The position numbers and the translations under genes were made by a program. DNA of 64,000 nucleotides. Origin: Roseomonas alba. Its GTDB lineage: Bacteria; Pseudomonadota; Alphaproteobacteria; Acetobacterales; Acetobacteraceae. The stretch spans positions 62,001-126,000 of the forward strand of contig NZ_JAHYBZ010000010.1 of the NCBI RefSeq assembly GCF_019430885.1. The letters run 5' to 3'. Below are positions 54,064-62,427 of the stretch, one piece after another. The notes beneath the pieces were generated by a model, which worked only from the letters and a program-made list of their open reading frames with translations, did not search any database and was not told where the DNA came from. Within the stretch, counting starts at the first letter, position 1; each line of letters begins with the position of its first letter.

Positions 54064-54818
54064 AGCTCGCCATCCTCGCCGCGCACAACGAGGCCGCCCG
54101 CATCGCGCAGGAGGTCCTCGCCGCGCGCTACGGCGCGGCATCGCCTGACAAGGCGGATGTGGTGGTCGCCCTCGGCGGCGACGGCTTCATGTTGGAGACG
54201 CTGCACCGCTTCCTGCGCCGCGGCGTGCCGGTCTATGGCATGAATCGCGGGTCGGTCGGCTTCCTGATGAACGACTATCGCGAGGAAGACCTGCCTGAGC
54301 GCATCGCCGCCGCCCAGGAAGCGACGCTGCACCCGCTGCGCATGATGGCCTTCTGCAATGGCGGCCCGCCGGTCGAGGCACTGGCCATCAACGAGGTCTC
54401 CCTGCTGCGCGAAAGCCGCCAGGCGGCGAAGATCCGCATCCTGGTGGACGGCAAGCAGCGTCTCGCGGAACTGATCTGCGACGGCATCCTGATCAGCACG
54501 CCGGCGGGCAGCACGGCCTACAACCTGTCGGCGCACGGGCCGATCGTGCCGCTGGGAGCGAACCTGCTGCCGCTGACGCCGATCTCCGCTTTCCGGCCGC
54601 GGCGTTGGCGCGGCGCACTGCTGCCCTCGGAAGCCGAGGTAGTGTTCGAGATCCTGGAGCGCGACAAGCGGCCCACGGCGGCCGTGGCCGACTACACCGA
54701 GGTGCGCGACGTCAGCCGCGTCGAGGTGCGCGAGGCGCGCGACGTGTCCCTCACCCTGCTCTTTGATCCCGACCACGGGCTGTCGGAACGCATCATCGCC
54801 GAACAGTTCACGGTGTGA
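54060..54818 (+). CDS. nadK: NAD kinase
   Basis: Phosphorylates NAD to NADP. 252 residues, normal for alphaproteobacterial NadK. The catalytic GGDGF motif is in VVVALGGDGFMLETL, and the family motifs NEVSLLRE and LISTPAGSTAYNLSAHGPIV are intact. It starts with GTG at 54060, overlapping the nitrilase stop by four bases; no later start covers the first strand. A single essential copy would be expected in the genome. Confidence 0.94.
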   Translation: MKLAILAAHNEAARIAQEVLAARYGAASPDKADVVVALGGDGFMLETLHRFLRRGVPVYGMNRGSVGFLMNDYREEDLPERIAAAQEATLHPLRMMAFCNGGPPVEALAINEVSLLRESRQAAKIRILVDGKQRLAELICDGILISTPAGSTAYNLSAHGPIVPLGANLLPLTPISAFRPRRWRGALLPSEAEVVFEILERDKRPTAAVADYTEVRDVSRVEVREARDVSLTLLFDPDHGLSERIIAEQFTV

Positions 54819-54837
54819 GAGCAGATGGCGGAAGATG

Positions 54838-55191
54838 GGAGGGGCTTTGCCCCATAGACGCCGCCTTTCGGTGAGCAAGGGCGATTGGAGCGGGGCTCTG
54901 CCTCTCTCCAGACCTCACCCGGCCACGGGAACCCGTTCACGTTTCAGGCGGGAACCCATCGGCCGCAGGGCCTTGGAGAACCTCCACTTGGCGCTGGGCG
55001 CGACTGGCAGAATGGTGCCGAAACCCCCTCCTGTGCACGAAGCGCGCTTGGCGCGCGAAGCATGTTCGTCGCGCTCGACGCCAATAGATTGCCGTCCGGG
55101 TGCTCCAAGCAGCAGGGGCACCCATTGGCGTTGCGAAGCAACGTCAATGGAACCCCGGTGGCGGGCTGGTTTGGAGGGGCAGAGCCCCTCC
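54838..55191. repeat. Truncated mosaic palindromic element after nadK
   Basis: A shorter copy in the orientation opposite to the module at 589-861. The left end has a decayed GGAGGGGC hairpin (54838-54853) and the AAAGGCC palindrome is mostly lost near 54960 (GCAGGGCCTTGGAG). The right part is the best-kept example of the central stem, 55122-55150 (13 pairs with one G-T: CCATTG...CAATGG, CGTTGC/GCAACG), and ends in the hairpin 55173-55191. It fills most of the gap between nadK and the MFS gene. Confidence 0.75.
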
Positions 55192-55333
55192 GACTTCCAC
55201 CGCAGCGGATCGATTCAGATCATCGTGAAGATCGTCGGAACCCGTCTCTGGCGCGGGACAACACGCACGGAACATCCATGAGAAGCTGCACCCGCACATT
55301 GCGGAAGTCCGCCCGGCACCGGAACCCGCCCCA

Positions 55334-56530
55334 TTGAGCGAGGCCCGCGGCATCCCCGACCGCACGCTGTTCTGGGGCATGGCGACCACGCAGCTCATTG
55401 GCTGGGGGACCATCCATGTCCCCTTCCCCCTCCTGGTCGCACCGATCGCCGACGAACTCGGCTGGTCGCGCGTACTGATCAACGGCGCCTATACCGCGGG
55501 GCTTCTCGCCGCGGGCCTGGCTGCGGTGCCGGCGGGCCGCTGGCTTGACCGGCACGGGCCGCGGGGGCTGATGAACACTGGCATGCTCGGCGCCGCCCTG
55601 CTGCTGTTCGCCATGAGCCTGGTGCAGCACCCGGCGGCCTATGTCGCGATCTGGATCCTGCTCGGGCTTGTGCAGGCCATGTGTCTCTGGGGCACGGCGA
55701 TGGCGGTGGTGGTGGCGGAGGCGCGCGACGTGCGGCGCACCGTCACCTCCATCACCTTCGTCACGGGCTTCACCGTCACCGTATTCGTCCCGCTGAGCGG
55801 GGCGCTGATCGACTTGCTCGGCTGGCGCGGCGCCGTGCAGGTGCTGGCGTTGATGCAGCTCGGCGCGGCCTTCGGGACCGTCGTCATGCTGCGGGACGCC
55901 CGGGTGCCGGCGCGCGGGGTGACGGTGCGGGCCGGTCCCGGGCTTCGCGCCCGGCTGAAGGAGCCAGCCTTCCTGGGCCTCGCCCTGTGTTTTTCCGCGC
56001 ATGCCTTCATCGGCATGGGTCTCGGAGCGCATCTGATCCCGCTGCTGCGCGCGCGAGACTGGCCGGAAGCGACGGTTCTGCTGATCGCCGCGGCTCATGG
56101 CCCCGCCCAGGTCACCGCGCGGATGCTGCTGTTCGCCGCGGGGCGACGCGTGACCATGCGCAGCGTCGGCTATCTCGCCTCCTGCCTGGTGCCGGTCGGG
56201 ATGCTGGCACTCGCCACCGGCCCGACGAGCCTCGCGCTCACCGCCGTCTTCGTCCTGTGCTGGGGCATGGGGGACGGGCTGCTGACCATCGTGCGCACCG
56301 CCGGCGCCGCCGAGATCCTGGGACGCGAGGGGTTCGGCGCCATTTCAGGCGCGCTGTCCGCCATCACGGTCGCACCGCGCATGGCCGCGCCACTGCTGCT
56401 GGCCCTGCTGTGGGAGGCCGCCGACGGCTACGGGCCGGTGCCCTGGCTGCTGGCGGGCGTCGGCCTCGCCGTGGCGGGCGGCTTCATCCTCGCCGCGCGG
56501 CAACCCGATGGCGGCGTCAGCGCCCGCTGA
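55334..56530 (+). CDS. MFS transporter (monocarboxylate/oxalate-type)
   Basis: A 398-residue transporter with about 12 membrane helices; the loop 2-3 motif is PAGRWLDRHGPRGLM. No family-specific residues for a substrate are evident. The frame opens with TTG at 55334, with no earlier ATG; an internal ATG at 55379 would cut into the first helix. Its 3' end overlaps the tiny minus-strand lipoprotein gene by 14 bp. Confidence 0.85.
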   Translation: MSEARGIPDRTLFWGMATTQLIGWGTIHVPFPLLVAPIADELGWSRVLINGAYTAGLLAAGLAAVPAGRWLDRHGPRGLMNTGMLGAALLLFAMSLVQHPAAYVAIWILLGLVQAMCLWGTAMAVVVAEARDVRRTVTSITFVTGFTVTVFVPLSGALIDLLGWRGAVQVLALMQLGAAFGTVVMLRDARVPARGVTVRAGPGLRARLKEPAFLGLALCFSAHAFIGMGLGAHLIPLLRARDWPEATVLLIAAAHGPAQVTARMLLFAAGRRVTMRSVGYLASCLVPVGMLALATGPTSLALTAVFVLCWGMGDGLLTIVRTAGAAEILGREGFGAISGALSAITVAPRMAAPLLLALLWEAADGYGPVPWLLAGVGLAVAGGFILAARQPDGGVSAR

Positions 56531-56630
56531 CGCCTGCCCCGACGCCGCCGCCGACATAGGCGCCGCGCGTGCCGCCGCCGCGCTCGCAGCCCGCCACCAG
56601 CAGGACCGCGAGCACGACCAGCAACCGCAT
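56517..56630 (-). CDS. Tiny predicted lipoprotein coupled to the ABC operon
   Basis: A 37-residue reading frame: a hydrophobic signal with lipobox VAGC (Cys15) followed by a Gly-rich, almost featureless tail of 22 residues. The ATG overlaps the dppF stop by one base (TGATG), suggesting translational coupling. The 3' end overlaps the convergent MFS gene. Size and lipobox recall small entericidin-like or other minimal lipoproteins, but no family is assigned. Real by position and composition, not proven. Confidence 0.55.
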   Translation of the reverse strand: MRLLVVLAVLLVAGCERGGGTRGAYVGGGVGAGVSGR

Positions 56631-57667
56631 CACGCCGCGTCGTTCAGGTGGCAGGCGCTGCGCTGGCCCGGCGCGACTTCCTTCAGCACCGGCTTCTCCA
56701 CCCGGCAGCGGTCCATCGCATGCGGGCAGCGCGGATGGAAATGACAGCCGGGCGGCGGGTTCAGCGGCGAGGGAATCTCCCCCTTCACCGCCGAGAAGGC
56801 CCGCTTGCGGCTCTCGATCCGCGGCACGGAGGCGAGCAGCGACTGCGTGTAGGGATGGTTCGCACGGGTGAAGACCGTCTCGGTATCTGCCTCCTCCACC
56901 ACCCGGCCGAGATACATGATCACGACGCGATCGGAGATGTGCTCCACCACGCCCAGGTCGTGGCTGATGAAGAGGTAGGTGAGGTCGAGTTCCGTGCGCA
57001 GCCGGATGAACAGGTTGAGGATCTGCGCCTGGATCGACACGTCGAGGGCGGCAACCGCCTCGTCGCAGACGATGAAGTCTGGCTTCACCGCCAGCGCGCG
57101 GGCGATGCCGATGCGCTGCCGCTGCCCGCCCGAGAACTGGTGCGGGTAGCGCCGCTTGAAGGCCGGATCGAGGCCCGCGCGGCGCATCTGCTCATCGACA
57201 TAGGCGTCGTAACCGCTGCGGCTGACGATGCCATGGACCAGCGGCGCCTCGCCCACGATGTCCGCGACCTTCATGCGCGGATTGAGCGACGCATAGGGGT
57301 CCTGGAAGATCATCTGCGTGCGCAGCTTCAATTCCCGCGCCGCCGCGGAACCGCGGTCGAGCAGGTCGGTGCCGTCGCGCAGGATGCGCCCGTCCGAAGG
57401 CGGCATGATGCCCGCGACCATGCGGCCGAGCGTCGACTTGCCGCAGCCGGATTCGCCGACCAGGCCAACCACCTCCCCCTTGCGGATGGTGAGGTCGACA
57501 TTGTCGACGGCGTGCACGACTTCCTCGCGCACATTGGCGCCGAGCCGCTGGGCGATGCGCCCGGCGAAGTCGAGCTTCTTCTCGAAGCGGCGGGAGATGC
57601 CGCGCAGTTCCACCATCGGCGCGCCGGCATCGATGGCACGCGGGGGGACGGTGACGGTCTCGCTCAT
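56630..57667 (-). CDS. dppF: Peptide ABC transporter ATP-binding protein DppF/OppF type
   Basis: One of two ATPases of a dipeptide/oligopeptide importer, 345 residues. Walker A GESGCGKST, ABC signature FSGGQRQRIGIARAL, Walker B DFIVCDEAVAALD, and the C-terminal oligopeptide-transporter zinc-like CHFHPRCPHAMDRC motif. Note Val-Ala in place of the usual Pro-Thr/Val-Ser after the Walker B Glu (DEAVAALD), within normal variation. The start overlaps dppD. Confidence 0.94.
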   Translation of the reverse strand: MSETVTVPPRAIDAGAPMVELRGISRRFEKKLDFAGRIAQRLGANVREEVVHAVDNVDLTIRKGEVVGLVGESGCGKSTLGRMVAGIMPPSDGRILRDGTDLLDRGSAAARELKLRTQMIFQDPYASLNPRMKVADIVGEAPLVHGIVSRSGYDAYVDEQMRRAGLDPAFKRRYPHQFSGGQRQRIGIARALAVKPDFIVCDEAVAALDVSIQAQILNLFIRLRTELDLTYLFISHDLGVVEHISDRVVIMYLGRVVEEADTETVFTRANHPYTQSLLASVPRIESRKRAFSAVKGEIPSPLNPPPGCHFHPRCPHAMDRCRVEKPVLKEVAPGQRSACHLNDAA

Positions 57668-58653
57668 GCCGCCTGCTCCGTCGGCGTGTTCATGGGAATG
57701 AAGCAGCGCGCCTCATGTCCGGGCTGGAGTTCACGGATGCCGGGCTCGGTGAGGCAGACATCGGCGGCGCGCGGACAGCGGGTGCGGAAGGCACAGCCCG
57801 GCGGCAGGTTCAGCAGGGACGGCGTCATGCCCGGGATCTGCCGCAGCGGCTCGCCGCGCTTGTTGCGCGACGGGACGGACCCGATGAGCCCGGCCGTATA
57901 GGGATGCAGCGGCACATCGAGCACCTGGGAGACCGGCCCCTTCTCGACGACGCGGCCCGCATACATGACCGCGACATCGTCGGCGAGGCCGGCAACGACG
58001 GACAGATCGTGGGTGATCCAGATCAGCGAGGTGCCGGTGGTCGAGGCAAGCTTCTGCACCTCGGCGAGGATCTGCCCCTGGATGGTGACGTCGAGCGCGG
58101 TGGTCGGCTCATCCGCCACGATCAGCTCGGGTTCGTGCAGCAGCGCGATGGCGATCGCCACGCGCTGGCGCATGCCGCCCGAGAACTGGTGCGGGTAGGA
58201 CATCAGGCGCTCATCCGGGGATGGGATGCCGACCATGCCGAGCGTGTCGCGCGCGCGCTGGCGGGCTTCCTCCCGGCTGACCTTCTTGTGCGCCAGCACT
58301 GTCTCGATCATCTGGGTGTCGACGCGCAGGACCGGATTGAGCGTCATCATCGGGTCCTGGAAGATCATGGCGATGCGGTTGCCGCGCAGGTCGCGCATCT
58401 CCCGCTCGCTCATCTTCGTCAGGTCGCGGCCGTGGAACAGGATCTCCCCGCCCACGATGCGGCCCGGCGAATCCACCAGGCCGAGAACGGAGAATCCCGT
58501 CACGGTCTTGCCCGAACCGGACTCGCCCACCAGGCCGAGCACCTTGCCGCGCTCGACGGTGAAGGACACGTCGTCGACGGCCTTCACCACGCCGGCGCGG
58601 GTGAAGAAGTGGGTCCGCAGGTTGCGGACCTCGAGGGTCGCTGCCGCGCTCAA
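57664..58653 (-). CDS. dppD: Peptide ABC transporter ATP-binding protein DppD/OppD type
   Basis: The second ATPase, 329 residues. Walker A GESGSGKTV, signature FSGGMRQRVAIAIALL, Walker B ELIVADEPTTALD, C-terminal CAFRTRCPRAADVC. A TTG at 58653 is the likely start (GGAG nine bases upstream); a TTG six codons earlier is possible. It is separated from the permease genes by a cluster of four hairpins. Confidence 0.92.
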   Translation of the reverse strand: MSAAATLEVRNLRTHFFTRAGVVKAVDDVSFTVERGKVLGLVGESGSGKTVTGFSVLGLVDSPGRIVGGEILFHGRDLTKMSEREMRDLRGNRIAMIFQDPMMTLNPVLRVDTQMIETVLAHKKVSREEARQRARDTLGMVGIPSPDERLMSYPHQFSGGMRQRVAIAIALLHEPELIVADEPTTALDVTIQGQILAEVQKLASTTGTSLIWITHDLSVVAGLADDVAVMYAGRVVEKGPVSQVLDVPLHPYTAGLIGSVPSRNKRGEPLRQIPGMTPSLLNLPPGCAFRTRCPRAADVCLTEPGIRELQPGHEARCFIPMNTPTEQAA

Positions 58654-58672
58654 ATTCTGCAACTCCAGCAAA

Positions 58673-58760
58673 CCGGTCGCGAAGCGACCGGCGCGCGCTG
58701 AACGCGCGTCGCGTCAGCACACCAGTGTGTAGGCGCGAAAGCCAAGCCGGCGGAGCCGGC
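58673..58760 (-). promoter_or_regulatory. Cluster of four hairpins between dppC and dppD
   Basis: Four short palindromes in a row: 58673-58691 (CCGGTCGC/GCGACCGG, GAA loop), 58692-58708 (CGCGCG arms), 58718-58729 (CACA/TGTG) and 58746-58760 (GCCGGC arms). They fill the only real gap in the operon, between the permease and ATPase genes. They could stabilise upstream mRNA or lower expression of the downstream ATPases. Confidence 0.55.
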
Positions 58761-58777
58761 GTCCGGCGTTTGAGGGC

Positions 58778-59707
58778 TCATTTCTTGAGCCGCGGATTGA
58801 GGACGTCACGGAGCTGATCGCCCATCAGGTTGATCGACACGATCGTGACCAGCAGCGCGATGCCGGGATAGAAGCTGATCCAGTACTTGCCGGACAGCAT
58901 GTACTCATAGCCATTGGCGATCAGCAGGCCGAGCGAGGGCTCGGTGATCGGCACGCCTAGGCCGAGGAAGGACAGCGTCGCCTCCAGCGCAATGGCGCGC
59001 GCCACCTGCATGGTGGCGATGACGATCAGCGGCGGCAGGCAGTTCGGCAGCAGGTGCCGGAACATGATGCGGTGCGTCGGCAGGGCGAGGCACTGCGCGG
59101 CCTCGATGTACTCGCGCCGGCGTTCGACCAGCGCGGTGCCGCGCACGGTGCGCGCGTAATAGGCCCATTCCACGATGACCAGCGCGATGACGACGTTCAT
59201 CACGCCCTTGCCCAGGAAGGCGAGGATCATCAGCGCGACCAGGATCGACGGGAAGGAGAGCTGCAGGTCGACCAGGCGCATGATGACCGTGTCGGTCCGC
59301 TTGCCGACATAGGCGGCGAGCAGGCCGAGCGAGGCGCCCACGATGCAGGCGATGAGCGCCGAGCCGGCGCCGACCGTCAGCGAGATGCGCAGCCCGTACA
59401 TGATGCCGGAGAGCATGTCGCGCCCCTGGTCATCCGTGCCGAGCAGGTAATTGAAGGTGTCCGACCCGTTGCGCGACCCCGGTTCGAGCCGCCCATCCAT
59501 GATGTCGAGCTGGGCGAGGTCGTAGGGATTCTGCGGCGCGATCCAGGGGGCCAGGATCGCGATGATGGCAATGATCGCGAAGACGACCAGCCCCAGCAGC
59601 GCGACCTTGGATTCCGCGAACTCGGAGACGAATCGCCGGAACGGCGTCTCGACCTTGTCCTTGCGCGGGGCGGCGGGCGCCGCCTCGCCGATGGCGGACT
59701 GGCTCAT
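58778..59707 (-). CDS. dppC: Peptide ABC transporter permease DppC type
   Basis: 309 residues, about six membrane helices; the cytoplasmic N-terminus precedes the first helix (~35-55). The EAA-like loop is EAAQCLALPTHRIMFRHLLPN. It overlaps the dppB stop by four bases. The FLGLGVPITEPSLGLLI segment is typical of DppC/OppC. Confidence 0.93.
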   Translation of the reverse strand: MSQSAIGEAAPAAPRKDKVETPFRRFVSEFAESKVALLGLVVFAIIAIIAILAPWIAPQNPYDLAQLDIMDGRLEPGSRNGSDTFNYLLGTDDQGRDMLSGIMYGLRISLTVGAGSALIACIVGASLGLLAAYVGKRTDTVIMRLVDLQLSFPSILVALMILAFLGKGVMNVVIALVIVEWAYYARTVRGTALVERRREYIEAAQCLALPTHRIMFRHLLPNCLPPLIVIATMQVARAIALEATLSFLGLGVPITEPSLGLLIANGYEYMLSGKYWISFYPGIALLVTIVSINLMGDQLRDVLNPRLKK

Positions 59708-60711
59708 GTGCCCTTGTTCTCCAGCCTGACGCGGGGGTCCAGCAGCGAGTAGGTGAGATCGACCACGAGATTGATGGTGATGAACATCAGCACGATGATC
59801 ATGAGGTAGGCGACGATCACCGGGCGATCGAGCACGTTGATGCTGTCGATGATCAGCTTGCCCATGCCCGGCCAGGCGAAGACGCTCTCGGTGACGACGG
59901 AGAAGGCGATGGTCGAGCCGAGCTCCAGCCCCACCACCGTCACCACCGGGATCAGGATGTTCTTGAAGACGTGCACGAAGGTCACGCGCGCCGGCGACAG
60001 GCCCTTGGCGCGGGCGAACTTCACATAGTCCATCAGCATCGTCTCACGCACACCCGCGCGGGTCAGGCGGATGACGAGGCTGATTTTGAACAGGGCAAGG
60101 TTGATTGCCGGCATGACCATGTGCGCGAGGCCATCGGTCGTCAGGAACGACCACTGCACGCCCGAACTGCACGGCGTGATGCCGATGAAGCCGAGCACGG
60201 AGCAGGTCTCGCCGCGACCGGTGGACGGCAGCCAGCCGAGCTGCACGGCGAAAACCATGATCAGCATCAGCCCGACCCAGAAGGTCGGCAGGGAGAAGCC
60301 GAGGATCGACCCCGCCATGATGGTCTTCGACGCCGGTGAATTCGGCCGCAGCCCGGCATAGAGGCCGAGCGGCAGGCCGATCAGCAGCGCGAGGAAGGTC
60401 GCGCCGAAGGCGAGTTCCAGCGTCGCCGGCATGCGCTGCAGGATCAACCGCAGCGCCGGTTCGTTGAACACGAAGGACCGGCCGAGATCGCCCTGCAGCG
60501 CATTGGTCAGGAAGACCAGGTATTGCTGCCACAGCGGCAGGTCGAGGCCGAGCGCGCGGATGGCGCGCTCGCGCTCGATCTGGTCGGCATCGGGGCTGAT
60601 CAGGATCTCGACGGGGTCGCCGATGGCATAGACACCAATGAAGACAATCAGCGACATCGCCAGGACGACGAAGAGCGCCTGGATCAGACGTCGAACGAGA
60701 TAGACGGTCAC
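59704..60711 (-). CDS. dppB: Peptide ABC transporter permease DppB type
   Basis: 335 residues, about six membrane helices with a long periplasmic first loop; RRLIQALFVVLAMSLIVF opens the first helix as in DppB. The EAA region appears as VKFARAKGLSPARVTFVHVF. It follows the binding protein by 16 bp. Together with DppC it makes the import channel. Confidence 0.93.
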   Translation of the reverse strand: MTVYLVRRLIQALFVVLAMSLIVFIGVYAIGDPVEILISPDADQIERERAIRALGLDLPLWQQYLVFLTNALQGDLGRSFVFNEPALRLILQRMPATLELAFGATFLALLIGLPLGLYAGLRPNSPASKTIMAGSILGFSLPTFWVGLMLIMVFAVQLGWLPSTGRGETCSVLGFIGITPCSSGVQWSFLTTDGLAHMVMPAINLALFKISLVIRLTRAGVRETMLMDYVKFARAKGLSPARVTFVHVFKNILIPVVTVVGLELGSTIAFSVVTESVFAWPGMGKLIIDSINVLDRPVIVAYLMIIVLMFITINLVVDLTYSLLDPRVRLENKGT

Positions 60712-60727
60712 CTGATCAGCCCTAGGT

Positions 60728-62326
60728 TCAGCGAGCCGCCGGACGCAGATCCTGCGCCCGGGTCAGCTCGTCGTTGCGTGGCGTGTGTTCGAAGCCCCGC
60801 CGCGCCGCCCAGATGTTGGTCTGGATGTGCAGCGGGATCACGCCGACGTCGGTCATAGCAATCCGCATGCCTTCGATGACCTGCTGCTCACGCTTCGCCT
60901 CATCCATTTCGGACAGCGACTGCAGCAGCAGCGCATCGACCTGCGGATTGGAATAGCGCCCGCGGTTCGACGCACCCCAGCCGCGATCGCGGTTCACCGT
61001 CGCCATGATGTTGCGCAGCGGATGCGACCCGTCCGGGTTCGAGCCCCAGCCGATCAGGAAGGCGGAGTACTCCGAGCGGCCGGCGCGGCCGACGAAGGTG
61101 GTCCAGGGCTGCGCCTCGACCGCGGTGCGGACGCCGATGCGCGTCCACATCTGGCCGACCGCCTGGATGATGCGCGAATCGTTGATGTAACGGTCGTTCG
61201 GACCGTTGAGCTGGATGCGGAAGCCGTTCGGATAGCCGGCCTCGGCGAGCAGCCGCTTCGCGCCGTCCGGATCGTAGGCGGGCGCGGGCAGGTCGGCGAC
61301 GAAGCCGAAGACACCCTCGGGCAGGAACTGGTTGGCCGGCGTCGCCGCTCCTTCCATGATCCGGTCCACGATGGCGCGGCGGTCGATCGCCATGGACAGC
61401 GCGCGACGCACGCGCACGTCCTGCAGCGGATTGCGGCCCAGCGGCTTGCCGTCATTGTCCGTAATGAAGGGGGAGCTCTCGTTCGCCTGGCGCAGGTGAT
61501 CAAGGCCGAGGAATATCAGCCGCAGGCCCGTCGTCTCCGAGAGATGCACGCGGTTGTCGGCGCGCAGCTTCGCGAGGTCCGAGGTCGGCACCTGGTCGAT
61601 CAGGTCGACATCGCCGGCGAGCAGCGCCGCCGTGCGCGCCGCATCGTTGGTGATCATGCGGTAGTTGACGCGCTGGAACGGCGCACGGTCGCCCCAGTAG
61701 CCGTCGAAGCGCTCGAACTCGATGCGGTCACCGTTGCGGTGCGACACGGCGCGATAGGGGCCGGTGCCAATCGCCGCGCGGAGCGAATTGAAATCCTCGG
61801 TCGTCGCGCTCTCCGCCGTCTCCTTGTCGATGATGCGGACATTGGTCATGTCCAGCGGCAGCAGCGGATAGGGCTCGCGCGTATGGAAGCGGATGGTCAG
61901 CGGATCGACGATCTCGATGCGCTCGATCGGCCGTGCATAGGCCGCGTAGGAGGACGGGCTGTTCGGCACGTTCGGCAGGCGGCCAATGGTGAAGGCGACG
62001 TCCTCGGCGGTGAAGGCGTTGCCGTTCTGGAAGCGCACATTCGGCCGCAGCTTGAATTCCCACACTGTGGGCTCGACGACGCGCCATTCCGTGGCGAGGC
62101 CCGGGATCTGCCGCGCGCGGGCATCCGTGTTCACCAGCCGGTCGAAGATGGTATCCGACACCGCGTTGTTCGGCGAAAGCTGGTGATAGTGTGGATCGAG
62201 CGACGTAACCGGGGCACCAACCGCGATGGTCGCGGTCTGCGCGCGTGCGTGGCCCGCGGCCAGCGCGAGGCCGGTCGCTGCAATGGCGATGGCGGCCGCC
62301 TTGGGCCGCCGAAGGTTCCGCTTCAT
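60728..62326 (-). CDS. dppA: Family 5 peptide-binding protein of ABC importer
   Basis: The solute receptor heading the dpp-type operon, 532 residues. Signal peptide to ~residue 29 (LAAGHARAQ). Family 5 marks: DPHYHQLSPNNAVSDTIFDRLV, NGNAFTAEDVAFTIGR and GTGPYRAVSHRNGD, then VRRALSMAIDR. A GGGAGG ribosome-binding site precedes the ATG. Peptide or other ligand (for example nickel, glutathione or opine) is not determined. A broken paralogue lies divergently at 62428. Confidence 0.92.
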   Translation of the reverse strand: MKRNLRRPKAAAIAIAATGLALAAGHARAQTATIAVGAPVTSLDPHYHQLSPNNAVSDTIFDRLVNTDARARQIPGLATEWRVVEPTVWEFKLRPNVRFQNGNAFTAEDVAFTIGRLPNVPNSPSSYAAYARPIERIEIVDPLTIRFHTREPYPLLPLDMTNVRIIDKETAESATTEDFNSLRAAIGTGPYRAVSHRNGDRIEFERFDGYWGDRAPFQRVNYRMITNDAARTAALLAGDVDLIDQVPTSDLAKLRADNRVHLSETTGLRLIFLGLDHLRQANESSPFITDNDGKPLGRNPLQDVRVRRALSMAIDRRAIVDRIMEGAATPANQFLPEGVFGFVADLPAPAYDPDGAKRLLAEAGYPNGFRIQLNGPNDRYINDSRIIQAVGQMWTRIGVRTAVEAQPWTTFVGRAGRSEYSAFLIGWGSNPDGSHPLRNIMATVNRDRGWGASNRGRYSNPQVDALLLQSLSEMDEAKREQQVIEGMRIAMTDVGVIPLHIQTNIWAARRGFEHTPRNDELTRAQDLRPAAR

Positions 62327-62427
62327 TCTTTGCCTCCCGACATGTGTCAGAAGCGCGGTTTGTAGCAGCCCACCCGAAGGCCCGCTAGGTTGACGCCGGC
62401 GAACAAGACCTTGCCGGAGAGACCTGA

